Assembly (NCBI GenBank): GCA_000434295.1
Contig: HF994907.1
Span: 5,564 to 14,196, forward strand
From: Acetobacter sp. CAG:977
Lineage (GTDB): Bacteria; Pseudomonadota; Alphaproteobacteria; CAAGCB01; CAG-977
Length of the DNA: 8,633 nt
Direction of reading: 5' to 3'
The stretch's first letter is position 1, and each line of letters opens with the position of its first letter. The notes beneath the pieces were generated by a model. That model searched no databases and was not told the origin of the DNA. It saw only the letters and a list, made by a program, of their open reading frames with translations. Positions 1 to 6,014 of the stretch are shown here, piece by piece. The translations under genes and the position numbers were made by a program.

Positions 1-252
1 TTTTTGGCTTCCGCCGATCACATTGTAGTGACGGGCGATTCCGTTTCGATGTGTTCGGAGGCGTGCGCGACCGAAGTCCCCGTGTATATTTATGCTCCCA
101 AAGGGTCCGTCGGCAAAAAGCATGCTTTGTTGCATCAGGAATTATATGAAAAAGGCTTGGCGCATCCTTTGGACGGAGGAATTGTCTCGGAAAAGCACCC
201 GCGACTGATGGTCGCCAAAACGGTTGCCGAACGCATTAAATCGTTGGGTTGA
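1..252 (+). CDS. ELM1 family protein, C-terminal part (5' end outside window)
   Basis: The reading frame is open from the first base to TGA at 250-252, so this is the last 83 residues of a longer protein. The segment ADHIVVTGDSVSMCSEACAT followed by PVYIYAPKG is typical of the C-terminal half of the ELM1/DUF1022 family (COG3660), known in plants as mitochondrial fission protein ELM1 and common in Alphaproteobacteria. That half resembles a GT-B glycosyltransferase nucleotide-sugar site. The bacterial function is not established, and an envelope glycosyltransferase-like role is only a guess from the fold. The first in-frame TTG (position 4) is not a real start. The gene lies 4 bp upstream of the Hyi-like gene, so the two are almost certainly co-transcribed. 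The family call is by recognition of the motif; the N-terminus cannot be assessed. Confidence 0.82.
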   Translation, partial: FLASADHIVVTGDSVSMCSEACATEVPVYIYAPKGSVGKKHALLHQELYEKGLAHPLDGGIVSEKHPRLMVAKTVAERIKSLG

Positions 253-256
253 GCCA

Positions 257-1018
257 ATGACGGATTTCAGCGCCGATATTGATTTGCTGTTTGGCGAGTT
301 GCCTTTTGCGGACAGATGCCGCGCCGCAAAAAACAGCGGGTTTTCCGCCGTTGAATTCACAATGCCCGACAACGTTCCGTTAGGAGAGTTGGGCGATGCC
401 GCAGCGTATGAAGGGTTAAAAACATCCGTTATCCAAATGCCGGAAGACAAAGCGGCTTTGGCGTTTTCAAAGCCGATGAAAAAAGATTTTCTGGCGGCAT
501 TTGAAGACCTTGCCGATAAAGCAGATTTTCTGGAATGCCGCAAAATTCTTATTCCCGGAAAAATCTTGGCAGAAAACGAATTCGATGATGCGCGCGATGC
601 TTTTGTTTCCGCACTGCACGCAGCGGCGGGCAAAGCTAAAAGGTACGGCATCAAAATATTGATCGGATTTAAAAACGGGGTTGAAAATCCGGGGTTTTAT
701 CCCGCTTCGACTTTGGAAGTTTTGGAAATCCTCGACGAATTAAACGATGATAAAGCGTTCGGATATTTGTATGACGTTTATCATGCCCAGTGCACCGAAG
801 GCGGATTGAGCAATACGTTGGAATCTTTGTCTTCTTTGATTTCTCATGTCCGCATAGCAGGCGTTCCGATGCACGAAGAACCCGATACGGGAGAAGTTAA
901 TTACGATTATTTGCTGTCTTTGCTGGATGCTGCGGGATATGACGGATATGTCGGATGCTCTTATACGCCCCGCTTGAAAACGGCAGACGGGTTGAAATGG
1001 ATGAAAAAATACCTTTAA
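257..1018 (+). CDS. Hydroxypyruvate isomerase-like TIM-barrel protein, catalytic residues largely missing
   Basis: A 253-residue protein, the usual length of the Hyi/OtnI family (xylose-isomerase-like TIM barrel). Family marks are the N-terminus LLFGELPFADR (11-20), AVEF (31-34), D173-VYHAQ (173-178), HVRIAG (197-202), HEEPDTGEVNY (206-216) and YVGCSYTPR (231-239). The start at 257 gives the conserved family N-terminus; ATG 224 would add 11 residues inside the previous gene. No clear Shine-Dalgarno precedes it, which suits coupling to the ELM1 gene 4 bp upstream. Oddity: from memory of E. coli Hyi, active enzymes have Glu, Asp, Gln and Glu at the metal/catalytic positions, in the contexts LVEAL, LDTFHAQ, HVQIAG and GCEYKP. 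Here these align with Gly137 (ILIGF), Asp173, Arg199 and Ser235, so only Asp survives. The fold assignment is firm, but hydroxypyruvate isomerase activity is doubtful. It may be a pseudoenzyme or have another substrate. Confidence 0.85.
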   Translation: MTDFSADIDLLFGELPFADRCRAAKNSGFSAVEFTMPDNVPLGELGDAAAYEGLKTSVIQMPEDKAALAFSKPMKKDFLAAFEDLADKADFLECRKILIPGKILAENEFDDARDAFVSALHAAAGKAKRYGIKILIGFKNGVENPGFYPASTLEVLEILDELNDDKAFGYLYDVYHAQCTEGGLSNTLESLSSLISHVRIAGVPMHEEPDTGEVNYDYLLSLLDAAGYDGYVGCSYTPRLKTADGLKWMKKYL

Positions 1019-1034
1019 CAATCAAGGATGCGTT

Positions 1035-1961
1035 ATGACAAAAACGAAATCTTCGCTTTATTTGTCTCAGGCGGAAAAGTATTGGTTGGACGGCGATGTG
1101 AAATCCGCCAGACTGGCGTTTTCGGATGCTAAGGACGAATGTTTAAAAAACGGCGATACACGCGGCGTCGCCGATGCTTTGGTGCGTTCGGGCGATATGG
1201 AAATGTCGCTGGGGCGGGTTGATGAAGCCAAAGAAGCGTATGTATCGGCGTTGTCTTTGTTGTTGTTGGATTTTGATTCTCAAAGCCTGTCGGCGGAAAT
1301 TAAGCTGAAGTTGGCTCAGATTGCCGTTGACCGCAACGAAACCGAAGAAACGGAACGTTTGCTGGATCAGGCGGAAGCCCTGTTCGACGAAACGGATAAC
1401 CGTACGGGGTTGGCGCGCGTTGCCGAAATGCGCGGCACGTTGTTGATGGCAAAAGGCGATTGCGAAACGGCGTTGCCTTTTTATCGCAAGGCAGCTCTGT
1501 TGTATGAACAGGAAAACAATACTTTAAAAGAAGCCGTCGTTTTAAGGACGGTGTCACGGCTGTATATGTCGTTGAACCGCATGGATCAGGCACATGACGC
1601 TTTGGAAAAAAGCATGGCGCTGTTCCGCGAGAACGGCGATTTGCTGGGCGAAGCTGGGGCATTGACGGCTGTCGGCGTTTTGCGTACGACGATCGGAGAT
1701 TATATGTTGGCGGCGCGCGCATTCAGAAAAGCCATTATGTTGTACGGCAAGCTCGGTCACGTTCCGGGTGAAGGCGAAGCAACGTTTTATCTGGCTCGTG
1801 TCGAAGCGATGTCAGGCGGTGCGGAAAGCATTAAAAATGCCGTTAAGGACTATAAAAGATCGATTTCTTTGCTGGACGGCGTGTTTTGGCCCGAATTGGT
1901 TGCAAAGGCGAAACAGGAAATGGAACGACTGGAAAAGGTTTCTGCGTCGTCCGAGAATTAA
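1035..1961 (+). CDS. Cytoplasmic tetratricopeptide repeat (TPR) protein
   Basis: 308 residues with no signal peptide or membrane segment, built almost wholly of TPR helix pairs. Repeats lie near residues 8-40, 46-79, 85-118, 125-158, 165-198, 205-238 and 245-282. The register is close to 40 residues rather than the canonical 34, with linkers such as NGDTRGVADAL, RENGDLLGEAGAL and GHVPGEGEAT. That is the TPR_12/LGN-like style seen in protein-interaction scaffolds. Typical consensus fragments are KGDCETALPFYRKAALLYE and GDYMLAARAFRKAIMLY. The tail (about 290-308) is charged. ATG 1035 has a good Shine-Dalgarno, AAGGA at 1024-1028, 6 nt upstream. It follows the Hyi-like gene by 16 bp and ends just before a strong terminator, so it is the last gene of the operon. 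The role is unknown; a scaffold for a neighbour-encoded protein is possible but not shown. Confidence 0.85.
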   Translation: MTKTKSSLYLSQAEKYWLDGDVKSARLAFSDAKDECLKNGDTRGVADALVRSGDMEMSLGRVDEAKEAYVSALSLLLLDFDSQSLSAEIKLKLAQIAVDRNETEETERLLDQAEALFDETDNRTGLARVAEMRGTLLMAKGDCETALPFYRKAALLYEQENNTLKEAVVLRTVSRLYMSLNRMDQAHDALEKSMALFRENGDLLGEAGALTAVGVLRTTIGDYMLAARAFRKAIMLYGKLGHVPGEGEATFYLARVEAMSGGAESIKNAVKDYKRSISLLDGVFWPELVAKAKQEMERLEKVSASSEN

Positions 1962-1970
1962 GAGGATATG

Positions 1971-2007
1971 AAAAAGGCGGGGATGGTTGCCCCGCCTTTT
2001 TATTTTA
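1971..2007 (+). terminator. Intrinsic terminator of the ELM1-hyi-TPR operon
   Basis: AAAAAGGCGGGG (1971-1982) pairs perfectly with CCCCGCCTTTTT (1990-2001) across a 7-nt loop, and a T-rich tract follows. The hairpin starts 9 nt after the TPR gene stop. The A-tract on the left arm would also allow some termination in the opposite direction. Confidence 0.92.
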
Positions 2008-2022
2008 AAAAAGCCTGATAAA

Positions 2023-2050
2023 AAAAGCTCCCGAACGTTCGGGAGCTTTT
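2023..2050. terminator. Second, perfectly palindromic terminator-like hairpin
   Basis: Positions 2023-2050 form a perfect 28-bp palindrome centred on AACGTT (arm AAAAGCTCCCGAA). It reads A-tract, GC stem, T-tract on both strands, so it can work as a bidirectional terminator. It stands between the operon terminator at 1971 and the lipoprotein terminator at 2102. With no loop apart from the centre, the stem would end in a forced 2-4 nt turn. It may be a back-up terminator for both converging units; a protein-binding palindrome is a less likely alternative. Confidence 0.75.
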
Positions 2051-2101
2051 ATGCAAAGTGTTCGAATTATTATCATTTATCTATGCGAAAAATAGTATAT
2101 G

Positions 2102-2139
2102 AAAAAAACATAAAGGGCAGGAAATTATCCTGCCCTTTA
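2102..2139 (-). terminator. Intrinsic terminator of the lipoprotein gene pair
   Basis: On the - strand, an 11-bp stem (TAAAGGGCAGG at 2139-2129 with its complement at 2121-2111) and a 7-nt loop are followed by a run of seven T (opposite A at 2102-2108). It begins 2 nt after the stop codon at 2142. The + strand lacks a clean T-run after the hairpin, so the orientation is clear. Confidence 0.88.
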
Positions 2140-2141
2140 CT

Positions 2142-2468
2142 TTATTCCTTACCGTAATGACGAAGCGTTACGGATGAAAACAGCCCACCAAAAATCGAAA
2201 AGTAGTCGTAATCAGTAAATTCTTCTGTTTTTGGGTGGTTGTTTTTCTCTGAAATCGCAACGGAAGGCATGATGAACGGAATCCAGAAAAACGAAAAAGC
2301 TTGTTCCGTCCTGATAGGATCTTCTGTTAGCGTGGTGCCGTTTAATTCCGTAGATAGAGGAGCTGAAATGGCAGTGACCAATCCTCCTTGCGGAAGTGAA
2401 AAGGGAGTTTTCAAAGTTGAACACCCCCCTAACAGAAGGCATAAGGAAACAAGAAAACGTTTTTTCAC
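2142..2468 (-). CDS. Small lipoprotein, divergent TRL-like paralogue
   Basis: A 108-residue predicted lipoprotein. The signal MKKRFLVSLCLLLGGC has a lipobox LGGC at 13-16, and Ser follows the Cys, which favours the outer membrane. The start is GTG (2466-2468), 1 bp after the stop of the upstream lipoprotein gene. Its Shine-Dalgarno GGAGAA (2474-2479) lies inside that gene's last codons, so translation is probably coupled. It is a diverged copy of that neighbour: STLKTPFSLPQGGL against STFQAPFVPPLGAV, a shared SAPL at 35-38, and similar ends (DYDYF...VTLRHYGKE against DYDYT...ITLNVYGE). The central TRL signature (KxGxA, LGL, GDxS, NGxI) has been replaced by an aromatic, Pro-rich stretch around 57-70 (AFSFFWIPFIMPSV). 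The function of TRL-like lipoproteins is unknown, and the changed centre suggests relaxed constraint or a new role. Confidence 0.78.
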   Translation of the reverse strand: MKKRFLVSLCLLLGGCSTLKTPFSLPQGGLVTAISAPLSTELNGTTLTEDPIRTEQAFSFFWIPFIMPSVAISEKNNHPKTEEFTDYDYFSIFGGLFSSVTLRHYGKE

Positions 2469-2469
2469 A

Positions 2470-2787
2470 TTATTCTCCGTATACGTTCAGGGTAATTTTT
2501 TGGAAAATAAAAAAGACGTTTGTGTAATCGTAATCAACAGAGGAAACAGTTTTGATGCGCCCGTTTTCTGTAGCGCTTTTCAGGCTTACGTCACCGATGG
2601 TAACCAGACCTAAAATATTAATGGCGGATGCGCTACCTTTTTTAGTGCCGATTTTTGTGTTTTCATAGTCAATATCAAGTGGGGCGGAAACTACAGAGAC
2701 AGCACCTAAAGGCGGAACAAAAGGAGCTTGGAATGTCGAACATGCCGACAAAGAGAGTGCGCATAAAGCAATAAAAAGTTTTTTCAT
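2470..2787 (-). CDS. TRL-like family lipoprotein
   Basis: A 105-residue predicted lipoprotein. The signal MKKLFIALCALSLSAC has a lipobox LSAC at 13-16 and Ser at +2, so an outer-membrane location is likely. The mature part carries the TRL-like (tRNA-associated locus protein family) pattern in order: IGTKKGSASA (46-55), ILGLVTIGDVSL (58-69), ENGRIKTV (74-81), VDYDYTN (84-90) and a final NVYGE. Lengths of about 100 residues are usual for the family, and no biochemical role is known to me. ATG 2787 has a strong Shine-Dalgarno (GGAGGA, 2794-2799). It is the first gene of a two-gene unit with its paralogue 1 bp downstream, ending at the terminator at 2102-2139. Upstream lies the structured element at 2834-3030, which may act as its leader. 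No tRNA gene is present nearby, despite the family name. Confidence 0.82.
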   Translation of the reverse strand: MKKLFIALCALSLSACSTFQAPFVPPLGAVSVVSAPLDIDYENTKIGTKKGSASAINILGLVTIGDVSLKSATENGRIKTVSSVDYDYTNVFFIFQKITLNVYGE

Positions 2788-2833
2788 GAGTAATCCTCCG
2801 ATTAAGTTTAAAGGCTTAAGCTTAACCGGCGGA

Positions 2834-3030
2834 ACTGGGACTTAGAAAACCGTACTCATTCGGCCACGATGCTTTTCATCCCGATGCATATGTGCAGGGA
2901 CTTGGACATAACAACGTATCCCAGTCCCATAGGGATTGAGATACAGCTTCTTTTTACGGCCTTGCTGTTTCTGCAAAAAAGGCCGATGAGTACACAGGGT
3001 TTCTACGCCCTCAAACCTGACCCGCTCAGG
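2834..3030. other. Densely self-complementary intergenic element, unassigned
   Basis: The 316-bp gap 2788-3103 has no convincing gene, but its centre is full of pairings. A long-range stem joins 2852-2865 (GTACTCATTCGGCC) to 2981-2993 (GGCCGATGAGTAC), with one bulged base. Inside, 2897-2902 pairs with 2923-2928 (GGGACT/AGTCCC) and extends inward by five more pairs after one mismatch. CGGCCTT (2957-2963) pairs with AAGGCCG (2979-2985), and CCTGA (3016-3020) with TCAGG (3026-3030). ACTGGGA (2834-2840) can instead pair with TCCCAGT (2919-2925). Two of these helices exclude others, as in switching leaders. If transcribed on the - strand it would be a leader of the lipoprotein pair; it could also be an independent RNA or a dispersed repeat. 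It does not match the 6S, tmRNA, SRP or RNase P sequences I can recall. Between it and the lipoprotein ATG is an AT-rich patch of overlapping inverted repeats (TTAAG/CTTAA, 2803-2825). Confidence 0.45.
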
Positions 3031-3103
3031 CTCAAAATAAGGATAGCAAATTAAAAATGGTAAAAACAGCTAAAAGTTCTGTTCTGTTAAGTTTTCCTGA
3101 TAT

Positions 3104-3132
3104 AAAAAAACTCCCCTCTGCAAAGAGGGGAG
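3104..3132 (-). terminator. Intrinsic terminator of adhE
   Basis: Read on the - strand, a 9-bp GC-rich stem (CTCCCCTCT at 3132-3124 with AGAGGGGAG at 3119-3111) and a TTGC loop are followed by seven T (opposite A at 3104-3110). It starts 21 nt past the adhE stop codon. The + strand copy also ends in GCTTTTT, so weak bidirectional activity is possible. Confidence 0.92.
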
Positions 3133-3153
3133 CTTTTTCCATATATATTCCGA

Positions 3154-5787
3154 TTAGATAACCGGTTCGCCGTAGTAGGCTTTGCGGTACAATTCTTTGA
3201 TTTCTTCAATCAAAGGATAGCGCGCGTTGCCGCCGGTGCACTGGTCATCAAAGGCCTGTTCGGACAGTTTGTCCAAATTCGCCATGAATTCGGCTTCGGG
3301 AATACCCGCATCTTTGATGGATTTGGGAATATTCAGGTCTGCTTTCATTTTTTCCATGGCTTCAATCAGACGAACGACTTTCATGTCGCGATCGTCGCCG
3401 CAGTCATCGGCAATACGCAAATGGTCGGCAATCTTGGCATAACGTCCTTTGACGAACGGATAACGATACTGAGGCAGCAAGCCTTGTTTCGTCGGATTAT
3501 CCGTTGCGTTATAGCGGATGACATAGCTGAACAACAGCGCATTAGCCAATCCGTGAGGAATATGATACATCGCGCCGAGCTTATGAGCCATAGAATGGCA
3601 CAGTCCCAACATTTCGTTTGCGAACGCCATGCCGGCGATAGTGGCGGCATAGTGGATTTTTTCGCGGGCGACGGGGTTTTTGGCTCCGTCATCATAGGAC
3701 GCTTTCAGGTACTTGAAGGACAAGCGCAAAGCTTCCAAAGCCAATCCGTCACTGAAGTTGTTTGCATAGATTGACGTATATGCTTCAACGGCGTGGACGA
3801 TGGCGTCAAATCCCGAATAAGCAGCCAAGCCTTTGGGCATGGTCATGACCAGATCAGGGTCAACGATCGCCATATTCGGCGTTAAGGCATAATCGGCGAT
3901 CGGATATTTTTGCCCCGTTTTGTCGTCGGTAATGACGGAGAAGGGGGTTACTTCCGATCCTGTTCCCGATGTCGTCGGGATAGCGACCATGACGGCTTTG
4001 CGTCCCAATTCGGGGAAGGTGCAGATACGTTTGCGGATATCCATGAAGCGCATAGCCAAATCTTCGAATTTGATATGCGGTTCTTCATACATCAACCAAA
4101 CGATTTTAGCCGCATCCATCGGCGACCCGCCGCCCAAAGAAATAAAGACGTCGGGCTGGAACGCGTTGACCTGTTGCAAAGCGATATTAACGTTTGACAA
4201 ATCGGGATCGGGACGGACGTCGCTGTAGACGCGGGTCTGGATGCCCAGTTTTTCAAGGATTTCAATGATGCGTTCAACGTGTCCGATTTGTTCCATGGTT
4301 TTGTCGGTAACGAGGAAGGCGCGTTTTTTGCCTTTCAGTTCAGCCAACGCCAAGGACAGGCAGCCCGGTTTGAAATAGATTTTCGGGGGAACTTTGAACC
4401 ACAACATATTTTCGCGGCGTTCCGCGACGGATTTAATGTTCATAAGATGTTTTACTCCGATATTTTCGCTGACCGAGTTTCCGCCCCAAGAGCCGCAGCC
4501 CAAAGTCAGGGAAGGAGGCAGTTTAAAGTTGTACACGTCGCCGATGGCGCCTTGCGAAGACGGCATATTGATCAGCGTACGCCCCGTAATCATGGTATTT
4601 TGGAACAAATCAATGTGTTCTTTGTTTAACGGGTTCGTGTACAAAACGGAAGTATGTCCCGCACCGCCCAGTTCAATAAGCTTTCTGGCCGTATGGACGG
4701 CTTCTTCAAAGTTCGGAGCTTTATAAAAGCCCAGGACGGGGGACAGTTTTTCATGAGCGAACGGTTCGTCGTCGGCGACGCGATCGGCTTCCGCGATCAG
4801 GATTTTGGTTTTCGGATCGACTTTAAATCCAGCCAATTCTGCGATTTTAGCGGCGGACTGACCGACGATGGCAGAGTTCAAATGCCCGTCAATCATGATG
4901 GTTTGCGCCAATTTCTTTTTATTTTCGCCCGTTACAAAGACGCAACCGCGTTTAACGAATTCTTTTTTAACGGCTTCATAGACGGGTTCTTCGACGATGA
5001 CGGCCTGTTCGGAAGCGCAGATCATGCCGTTGTCAAAGGTTTTGCTCATGATGACCGAGCTGACGGACATTTTGATTTCCGCGGAGGCATCAATGATGAC
5101 GGGGGTATTTCCCGCGCCGACGCCGATGGCGGGTTTTCCCGAACTGTAAGCGGCTTTGACCATTCCGGGACCGCCGGTTGCCAAAATAAGGTTGATGTCT
5201 TTGTGCTTCATGAGCATACCGGACAATTCGACGGTCGGATTTTCGATCCATCCGATGATATTGTCGGGAGCGCCGGCTTTAACGGCGGCGTCCAAGATGA
5301 TTTTGCAGGCTTCAATCGTTGATTTTTTGGCGCGCGGATGCGGAGAAAAGATGATGGCATTACGCGTCTTCAAAGCCAGCAAAGATTTAAAAATAGCCGT
5401 AGAGGTCGGGTTTGTCGTCGGGATAATGCCTGCGATAATGCCGATAGGTTCAGCGATGCGGCGATATCCGAAATCGCGGTCGTCTTCCAGGATGCCGCAA
5501 GTTTTGGTGTCTTTGTAAGTATTATAGATGTATTCGGAAGCAAAGTGGTTTTTGATAACTTTGTCTTCAATAACGCCCATTCCGGTTTCTTCGACTGCCA
5601 TTTTGGACAGGTAGATGCGGTGGGTCGCGGCGGCAACGGCGACGGAACGGAAAATGTGATCGACTTGTTCCTGAGTGTACGTTGCGTAAATTCGTTGAGC
5701 TTTTTTTACGCGCTCGACCAGTTCGTCCAATTCTTTGACGGAATCGTTCTGGGCTGTTTCGGGCGTTTTTTCGGGTGCTTTCGTCAT
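3154..5787 (-). CDS. adhE: Bifunctional aldehyde/alcohol dehydrogenase AdhE
   Basis: 877 residues, close to the 891 of E. coli AdhE. It reduces acetyl-CoA to acetaldehyde and then ethanol, using two NADH, in the cytoplasm; the family assembles into spirosome filaments. Residues about 15-445 are the CoA-acylating aldehyde dehydrogenase, with GGPGMVKAAYSSGKPAIGVG (205-224) in the nucleotide-binding region and catalytic Cys257 in FDNGMICASEQAV. A linker (about 450-465) leads to the iron-dependent alcohol dehydrogenase, with GGGSPMDAAK (552-561) and PTTSGTGSEVTPF (604-616). Its metal ligands are Asp661, His665, His731 and His745, at the same spacing as in E. coli. Both active sites look intact. 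ATG 5787 has AAGGA at 5797-5801, 9 nt upstream. It is transcribed alone, divergently from rex, with its own terminator. Repression by Rex at low NADH/NAD+ is the expected control, known from other phyla and here inferred from position. Confidence 0.97.
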   Translation of the reverse strand: MTKAPEKTPETAQNDSVKELDELVERVKKAQRIYATYTQEQVDHIFRSVAVAAATHRIYLSKMAVEETGMGVIEDKVIKNHFASEYIYNTYKDTKTCGILEDDRDFGYRRIAEPIGIIAGIIPTTNPTSTAIFKSLLALKTRNAIIFSPHPRAKKSTIEACKIILDAAVKAGAPDNIIGWIENPTVELSGMLMKHKDINLILATGGPGMVKAAYSSGKPAIGVGAGNTPVIIDASAEIKMSVSSVIMSKTFDNGMICASEQAVIVEEPVYEAVKKEFVKRGCVFVTGENKKKLAQTIMIDGHLNSAIVGQSAAKIAELAGFKVDPKTKILIAEADRVADDEPFAHEKLSPVLGFYKAPNFEEAVHTARKLIELGGAGHTSVLYTNPLNKEHIDLFQNTMITGRTLINMPSSQGAIGDVYNFKLPPSLTLGCGSWGGNSVSENIGVKHLMNIKSVAERRENMLWFKVPPKIYFKPGCLSLALAELKGKKRAFLVTDKTMEQIGHVERIIEILEKLGIQTRVYSDVRPDPDLSNVNIALQQVNAFQPDVFISLGGGSPMDAAKIVWLMYEEPHIKFEDLAMRFMDIRKRICTFPELGRKAVMVAIPTTSGTGSEVTPFSVITDDKTGQKYPIADYALTPNMAIVDPDLVMTMPKGLAAYSGFDAIVHAVEAYTSIYANNFSDGLALEALRLSFKYLKASYDDGAKNPVAREKIHYAATIAGMAFANEMLGLCHSMAHKLGAMYHIPHGLANALLFSYVIRYNATDNPTKQGLLPQYRYPFVKGRYAKIADHLRIADDCGDDRDMKVVRLIEAMEKMKADLNIPKSIKDAGIPEAEFMANLDKLSEQAFDDQCTGGNARYPLIEEIKELYRKAYYGEPVI

Positions 5788-5823
5788 CCTAGATTATCCT
5801 TATAAAAGCGGTGATCCCCTGTT

Positions 5824-5855
5824 TGAGTATTTTTATATCGATATAAATATACTCA
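5824..5855. promoter_or_regulatory. 32-bp near-perfect palindrome upstream of adhE, candidate operator
   Basis: Sixteen base pairs are symmetric about the centre between 5839 and 5840, with a single mismatched pair (5831/5848). The outer arms are TGAGTAT and ATACTCA, and the core is TTATATCGATATAA. It starts 37 nt upstream of the adhE ATG, where a core promoter or initiation region would lie, so a bound repressor could block adhE. The sequence differs from the classical Rex box (TTGTGAANNNNTTCACAA type). Either this Rex has another specificity or a different regulator binds. I could not place the adhE -35/-10 boxes with confidence; AT-rich -10-like hexamers fall inside the palindrome on the - strand. 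Confidence 0.65.
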
Positions 5856-5932
5856 TTCGTACAGTAAGAATATACATACATTTTTTTTGAAAATCAATAC
5901 GGCAGATGAATTTTTTTATCAACGAAAAGTTT

Positions 5933-5961
5933 TTGTTAACATATTGAATTTTTTATATAAA
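5933..5961 (+). promoter_or_regulatory. Sigma70-type promoter of rex, with a Rex-box-like half site
   Basis: TTGTTA (5933-5938) and TATAAA (5956-5961) are separated by 17 bp, the ideal spacing, about 90 nt before the rex ATG. The -35 box is part of TTGTTAA (5933-5939), which equals one half of the TTGTTAA-type Rex box known from other phyla. After the 4-nt gap the other half is poorly kept (TTGAATT), so autoregulation here is only suggested. Confidence 0.6.
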
Positions 5962-5970
5962 TTATTTTTA

Positions 5971-5986
5971 TTCCCGAAAACGGGAA
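5971..5986. promoter_or_regulatory. Inverted repeat at the presumed rex transcription start
   Basis: TTCCCG (5971-5976) and CGGGAA (5981-5986) are perfect complements around AAAA. The repeat starts 10 nt after the -10 box, so it covers or directly follows the likely start point. It may be an operator, or a small hairpin at the 5' end of the rex mRNA. Confidence 0.4.
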
Positions 5987-6014
5987 ATAAATTGTTGAAA
6001 GGCAAAACGGTCTT

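Noticed and set aside
142..654. 170-codon - strand open frame opposite the ELM1 and Hyi-like genes
   Set aside because: It is antisense to two recognisable proteins and covers their junction; no ribosome binding site or motif.
2239..2613. 124-codon + strand open frame across the lipoprotein genes
   Set aside because: It crosses the junction of two lipoprotein genes with clear signal peptides and ribosome binding sites on the other strand, and has no features of its own.
2834..3030. 6S RNA, tmRNA or a tRNA in the structured gap
   Set aside because: The long-range stem is suggestive, but the conserved sequence marks of these RNAs that I can recall (tmRNA acceptor and T-arm, tRNA arms, 6S bubble) are not present on either strand. 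A covariance search would be decisive.
4654..5805. Long + strand open frames (222 and 155 codons) opposite adhE
   Set aside because: They are antisense to a full-length, motif-complete adhE, have low-complexity Phe/Asp/Gly-rich translations that mirror its codon bias, and have no ribosome binding site or recognisable domain.
5824..5855. FNR/CRP-type site in the adhE palindrome
   Set aside because: The central 14 bp (TTATATCGATATAA) has the right size, but its half sites do not match TTGAT...ATCAA or TGTGA...TCACA.
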